From assembly GCF_023375815.1 (NCBI RefSeq), contig NZ_CP067412.1:1984001-2048000 (forward strand): DNA of 64,000 bases. Direction: 5' to 3'. Below the pieces are notes generated by a model. The model had not been told where the DNA came from, did not search any database, and saw nothing but the letters and a program-made list of their open reading frames with translations. The DNA is from Pseudomonas sp. HS6. GTDB lineage: Bacteria > Pseudomonadota > Gammaproteobacteria > Pseudomonadales > Pseudomonadaceae. Shown here piece by piece: positions 61,033 through 64,000 of this stretch. Position numbers and translations under genes: made by a program. Position 1 is the stretch's first letter. Each line of letters begins with the position of its first letter.

Positions 61033-61539
61033 ATGAGCGAATTCGACGAACAACTGAGAGAAATCATTCCCAGATTGCGGCGCTTTGCCGTGTCGTTGAC
61101 GCGCAATAGCAGCAGCGCTGACGACCTGGTTCAGGCCAGCCTGGAGCGAGCCCTGTCCGGTTGGGGCGACAAACGCGCCGAGGGCGATCTGCGCGCGTGG
61201 CTGTTTTCGATCCTGTATCGCCAGTTCCTCGATGCACACCGACGCTCTCGGCGCTACGCGCGGATGCTCGAATTCTTCACCGGCCGCGATGACGCCGAAC
61301 CCTCGGTAGAGCGCACCGTGATTGCCCAATCGACTCTGCAAGCCTTCGATCGTCTGCCCACCGAACAACGCGCCCTGCTGCTGATGGTGTCGGTGGAAGG
61401 CTTGACCTATAAGGAGGTCGCCGAGATTCTCGACGTCCCCACCGGCACCGTGATGTCGCGCCTGTCCCGCGCCCGCCAGGCTTTGCGCCAGCTCAGCGAC
61501 GGCGAAATCAGCAGCCCTTCCTTGCGGATACTCAAATGA
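61033..61539 (+). CDS. ECF sigma factor
   Basis: A 168-residue sigma70-family ECF factor. Region 2 is RRFAVSLTRNSSSADDLVQASLERAL with DLRAWLFSILYRQFLD. Region 4 is LLMVSVEGLTYKEVAEILDVPTGTVMSRLSRARQAL (quoted in overlapping parts), the helix-turn-helix that reads the GGAATAA-type -35. It is co-translated with a membrane anti-sigma factor (four-base overlap) and divergent from a peroxidase operon with the same promoter. A role in oxidative stress response is therefore likely. Confidence 0.92.
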   Translation: MSEFDEQLREIIPRLRRFAVSLTRNSSSADDLVQASLERALSGWGDKRAEGDLRAWLFSILYRQFLDAHRRSRRYARMLEFFTGRDDAEPSVERTVIAQSTLQAFDRLPTEQRALLLMVSVEGLTYKEVAEILDVPTGTVMSRLSRARQALRQLSDGEISSPSLRILK

Positions 61540-62288
61540 TCAGCCTGCCCCCCAGCGAGCGTGACTTGCACGCGTACATCGACCACCAGCTCAGCGACGC
61601 CGACCGGCGTGTGCTGGAAAACTGGCTGGCCAGCCACCCCGACGACGCCGCGTTGATCCGCGCCTGGCAGCAGGACGCCCAGCACCTGCGCGCCGCTCTC
61701 GGAGGTACTCTGCAACAACCGGCCAACCCGGACCTTGATCCGGCACTGATCCGTCAGCGGCTCAAGCATCGATCACGTCGCCAATGGGCCAGCGCAGCTG
61801 TGTTGCTGATAGCGGTCAGCATCGGCGGTGTCAGTGGCTGGCAAGCCCGGGAAATGACCTTTATACGCACGGCTGCACCCATGACCGACGCCTTGCAGGC
61901 GTACCGTTTGATCGCCCAGCAAGGGATCCTGCCGGCGGACTACAAGGTCGGCGATGAAGGTGACATGCAGCGCTGGCTCGACCGCTATTTCACTCAGGCC
62001 AATCGTCTGCCGGACCTGACGGCGGCCGGTTTTCGGCCAGTCAGCGGTCGCCTGCTGAGCACCGAAGAAGGCCCGGCGGCGATGGTAATGTATGAGGATC
62101 GCACCGGGCACAAAGTGAGTTTCTACGTGCGCCCACCGGGGCCGAAAAACACCTTTTTGCCACGCGGTAGCCGTCTCGACGGGGATCTGCGGGCGGAATA
62201 CTGGTCCGGCGAGGGTTACAACTACGCGATGGTCAGCCCGACCGACACCCCGGCGGGGCAGTTGCTCAAGCAGACCGTGCGCTTCTGA
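61536..62288 (+). CDS. Transmembrane anti-sigma factor
   Basis: A 250-residue protein. The N-terminal cytoplasmic anti-sigma part begins SERDLHAYIDHQLSDADRR, one membrane helix lies at about 86-104 (WASAAVLLIAVSIGGVSGW), and a periplasmic domain of about 145 residues follows. It lacks the HxxxCxxC zinc motif, so it is not a classic ZAS redox switch. It should hold the ECF factor at the membrane until a periplasmic signal arrives. The ATG overlaps the sigma stop by four bases. Confidence 0.88.
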   Translation: MISLPPSERDLHAYIDHQLSDADRRVLENWLASHPDDAALIRAWQQDAQHLRAALGGTLQQPANPDLDPALIRQRLKHRSRRQWASAAVLLIAVSIGGVSGWQAREMTFIRTAAPMTDALQAYRLIAQQGILPADYKVGDEGDMQRWLDRYFTQANRLPDLTAAGFRPVSGRLLSTEEGPAAMVMYEDRTGHKVSFYVRPPGPKNTFLPRGSRLDGDLRAEYWSGEGYNYAMVSPTDTPAGQLLKQTVRF

Positions 62289-62293
62289 TCGGC

Positions 62294-63265
62294 TCAGAAG
62301 CCGACATCCAGCACCACATTGTCCAGATAGGTGCCCGCGGGCGGGGTAGTCTGGTCGGTGTAGATCTTCGCGTTGTAGTTGAAGATCTGGCTACCGGTGC
62401 CCAGACCATTGCCGGGATTGACCTCGGCGTCGCTACTGGCCCGTCGCGCCGCGCCGACACTACCCCAGCGGGTGGTGCCGGCGCTTTTGAAGATGTCGTA
62501 GGCCAGGTAATTGCTGCCGGAAATCATTCGTCGTCGACCGCCGACGCTGACCGCGTTCTGTCCGTCGTTCAAACCCACGGTGTAAGCGCTGCCCTTGGTG
62601 CAGGCCAGGTTGATGGTCTGCCCGGTTACCGGAGTAAACGCGCTGATCACCGGGGCGCTGCCGAAGGCGATGTTGGGCGCGGTGATGGTGCAATCGTTGG
62701 CCACGGTCAGGTTCACCGTCAGCGTCGTGGTGCCGCTACCGATATCGCGTCCCAGACAGACTGCACCAATGCCAATCCCCGAGCAGTAGTTCCAGTTCCA
62801 GAAAATGCTCAGGGTTTCGGTGTAGACACCGGCCGCCACATTGCTGCCGATCGTGGTACCGAAGTACAGCGGCACGGTTTTCGGCACCGTACCGCCCAAC
62901 AATCCCAGCGCATCGATGATGCCGTTACGGGCGAAGTCATAGGCGGTGCCGCGCGTCAGCGGATAACTGGTGCTGTTGTTGGCGTAGATCGTGTAACTGA
63001 CGACATCGCCGGTAGGCCCGAGCAAACCACTTTGGGTCGACGTCACGGTGGCCCAGAAATGATCGTTATTGGTCAGCAGTGACAACAGCGAACCCGTACA
63101 GCTCAAACCGCCGTTCAATGTGGAACTGGGTTGCGACGTGGTGCGAACCGCAATGGAACTGATCGTGCCGAACGCCGCCGGCGTGGTGGTGACCACGGAA
63201 CACAGCGCTTGCGCTGCCCCCGGCGTCATCAGCGCCAGCCACAGGCAAAGTCGTGCCCACGTCAT
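62294..63265 (-). CDS. Spore coat U domain fimbrial tip protein (CsuE-like)
   Basis: A 323-residue secreted protein with a signal peptide (LCLWLALMTPGAAQA). It has two spore-coat-U (SCPU) immunoglobulin-like domains, about residues 23-185 and 188-323. Each shows the early Cys (ALCSVVTT; ANDCTITAPN) and a final strand (LDNVVLDVGF), the pattern of Csu archaic chaperone-usher pili. A two-domain form is typical of the tip adhesin CsuE. Its ATG overlaps the usher stop by four bases (ATGA), so it is translated with the usher. It lies at the end of the operon, convergent with the anti-sigma gene. Confidence 0.85.
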   Translation of the reverse strand: MTWARLCLWLALMTPGAAQALCSVVTTTPAAFGTISSIAVRTTSQPSSTLNGGLSCTGSLLSLLTNNDHFWATVTSTQSGLLGPTGDVVSYTIYANNSTSYPLTRGTAYDFARNGIIDALGLLGGTVPKTVPLYFGTTIGSNVAAGVYTETLSIFWNWNYCSGIGIGAVCLGRDIGSGTTTLTVNLTVANDCTITAPNIAFGSAPVISAFTPVTGQTINLACTKGSAYTVGLNDGQNAVSVGGRRRMISGSNYLAYDIFKSAGTTRWGSVGAARRASSDAEVNPGNGLGTGSQIFNYNAKIYTDQTTPPAGTYLDNVVLDVGF

Positions 63266-64000
63266 TGGCACACCAACGGCCCGATCAGCGGGATCTGATC
63301 CTGTTGCAGATCCACATTGAACTGCGCCCGGCAGGTCTTGCCATCCGCCAGGGTCACCCTCAGCGAATTCTGTGCCTGCAGGTTTTCCAGATAGACCAGC
63401 CCGTCCCAGCCCACCACCGTGCGCGCGCCACTCTCCTCATGCAGTACGCCACTGCCCAGCGGCAATTCCTGTTGCTGCGCATCCACCAGCACGATGCTCG
63501 CGGCAATCACCCGGCTCAGCGGAAACTCCAGCAGATAGCCGCTGCCACGGCGCACGGCAATCCGCTGTTCGACATTCGGACTGCGCACGTTGGCCGGCAG
63601 GTTCAACGGATCGATTTCGTATTTGCCGCGGTAATAAGCGCTGCTCCATGGCACCAGTAAATGGCCGTTACGGTCGGTCTGGCCGACCTGCTGGTTCTCG
63701 TAACGCACCGGAACATCCGCGTAACCATCGGTGCTGACCACCACAAATGCATCGTCGATGCGGTTGGCCGCGAACACTTGATGATCCATCCACACCAGTG
63801 AACCGCTGGCATCGGCCCAACGGGTTTCGGCATCCGAAGTGCCGTAGACCCCAGCCTGCAACTGCACCGATTGCAGACGCCAGGTCACGTCAGCCTGACG
63901 GTAATCAGGCCCGTCGCCGTTGGCATAACCGAGGTTGAAGCCCACCCCGCCCTCGGACGGTACGGCGCGGCTGTAGTTGACGCGTTGTTGAGTCTGCCCG
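63262..64000 (-). CDS. Fimbrial outer-membrane usher, CsuD-like (C-terminal part, 5' end outside window)
   Basis: The frame stays open to the window edge, giving about 245 C-terminal residues of an expected 750-800. The barrel strands (NYSRAVPSEGGVGFNLGYA) are followed by the plug-distal and C-terminal domains (RYENQQVGQTDRNGHLLVPW, INPLN-type YEIDPLNLPANV, RRGSGYLLEFPL). The end is CRAQFNVDLQQDQIPLIGPLVCQ (in overlapping parts) with a Cys pair, as in Csu/FimD ushers. It exports and assembles SCPU-type subunits. The GTG at 63945 is internal, not a start. Confidence 0.88.
   Translation of the reverse strand, partial: GQTQQRVNYSRAVPSEGGVGFNLGYANGDGPDYRQADVTWRLQSVQLQAGVYGTSDAETRWADASGSLVWMDHQVFAANRIDDAFVVVSTDGYADVPVRYENQQVGQTDRNGHLLVPWSSAYYRGKYEIDPLNLPANVRSPNVEQRIAVRRGSGYLLEFPLSRVIAASIVLVDAQQQELPLGSGVLHEESGARTVVGWDGLVYLENLQAQNSLRVTLADGKTCRAQFNVDLQQDQIPLIGPLVCQ

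Overview
The window is a chromosomal segment of a Pseudomonas, most likely of the P. fluorescens group. The evidence is high-GC coding DNA, the liu leucine-catabolism genes, a CrcY-type and a PrrF-type small RNA, Pseudomonas REP/REPIN repeats, and three members of the small DUF6124 family. No rRNA, tRNA, CRISPR array, transposase or intact prophage was seen.

Layout. 1-9.8 kb: the C-terminal part of an OprD porin, two small PtrA/DUF2790-like periplasmic proteins, and a czcCBA metal-efflux operon with a divergent czcRS two-component system. 10.1-11.1 kb: a proline-iminopeptidase-like hydrolase behind a short leader ORF. 11.2-19.2 kb: a six-gene glycerol-type ABC importer in glpSTPQUV order, with a sigma54 promoter, an upstream array of TGAACA sites and a divergent AcoR-type activator. 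19.4-26.4 kb: uppP, an MFS transporter, cysS, glnS, ppiB and lpxH. 26.6-31.4 kb: a tripartite drug-efflux operon led by a MarR repressor with two operators. 31.6-43.1 kb: a fusion membrane protein, tamAB, a GNAT acetyltransferase, xthA, a PstS-OmpA fusion and an acyl-CoA dehydrogenase. 43.3-55.1 kb: a LysR regulator, liuR, mvaB/liuE, CrcY, a structured leader with two DUF6124 genes, an acyl-CoA synthetase and liuABCD. 55.1-57.9 kb: an S24 repressor divergent from a third DUF6124 gene, PrrF, and an M14 carboxypeptidase. 58-64 kb: an MFS transporter, a membrane-anchored catalase-like peroxidase with cytochrome b561, the divergent ECF sigma/anti-sigma pair, and a Csu-type fimbrial tip protein with the end of its usher.

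How the parts work together. CzcRS should control CzcCBA, and a 17-bp element is shared between the czcC promoter and that of a small periplasmic gene. LiuR probably controls mvaB and liuABCD through three TTGACGT/ACGTAA palindromes. The ECF sigma factor appears to drive both itself and the peroxidase operon from two divergent promoters with the same GGAATAA-N14-CGTCT layout. CrcY links the region to CbrAB/Hfq-Crc carbon catabolite control, and PrrF to Fur iron control.

The most unusual element lies at 46.5-46.7 kb. A compact RNA with a 16-bp closing stem and two inner hairpins exposes one 7-nt and one 6-nt antisense element. These are complementary to two flanking TTGGTAG boxes and to the Shine-Dalgarno region of a DUF6124 gene. 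The arrangement resembles the C4/CI antisense immunity RNAs of phages P1 and P4, but here it sits in front of a small Pseudomonas protein gene with no phage genes nearby.
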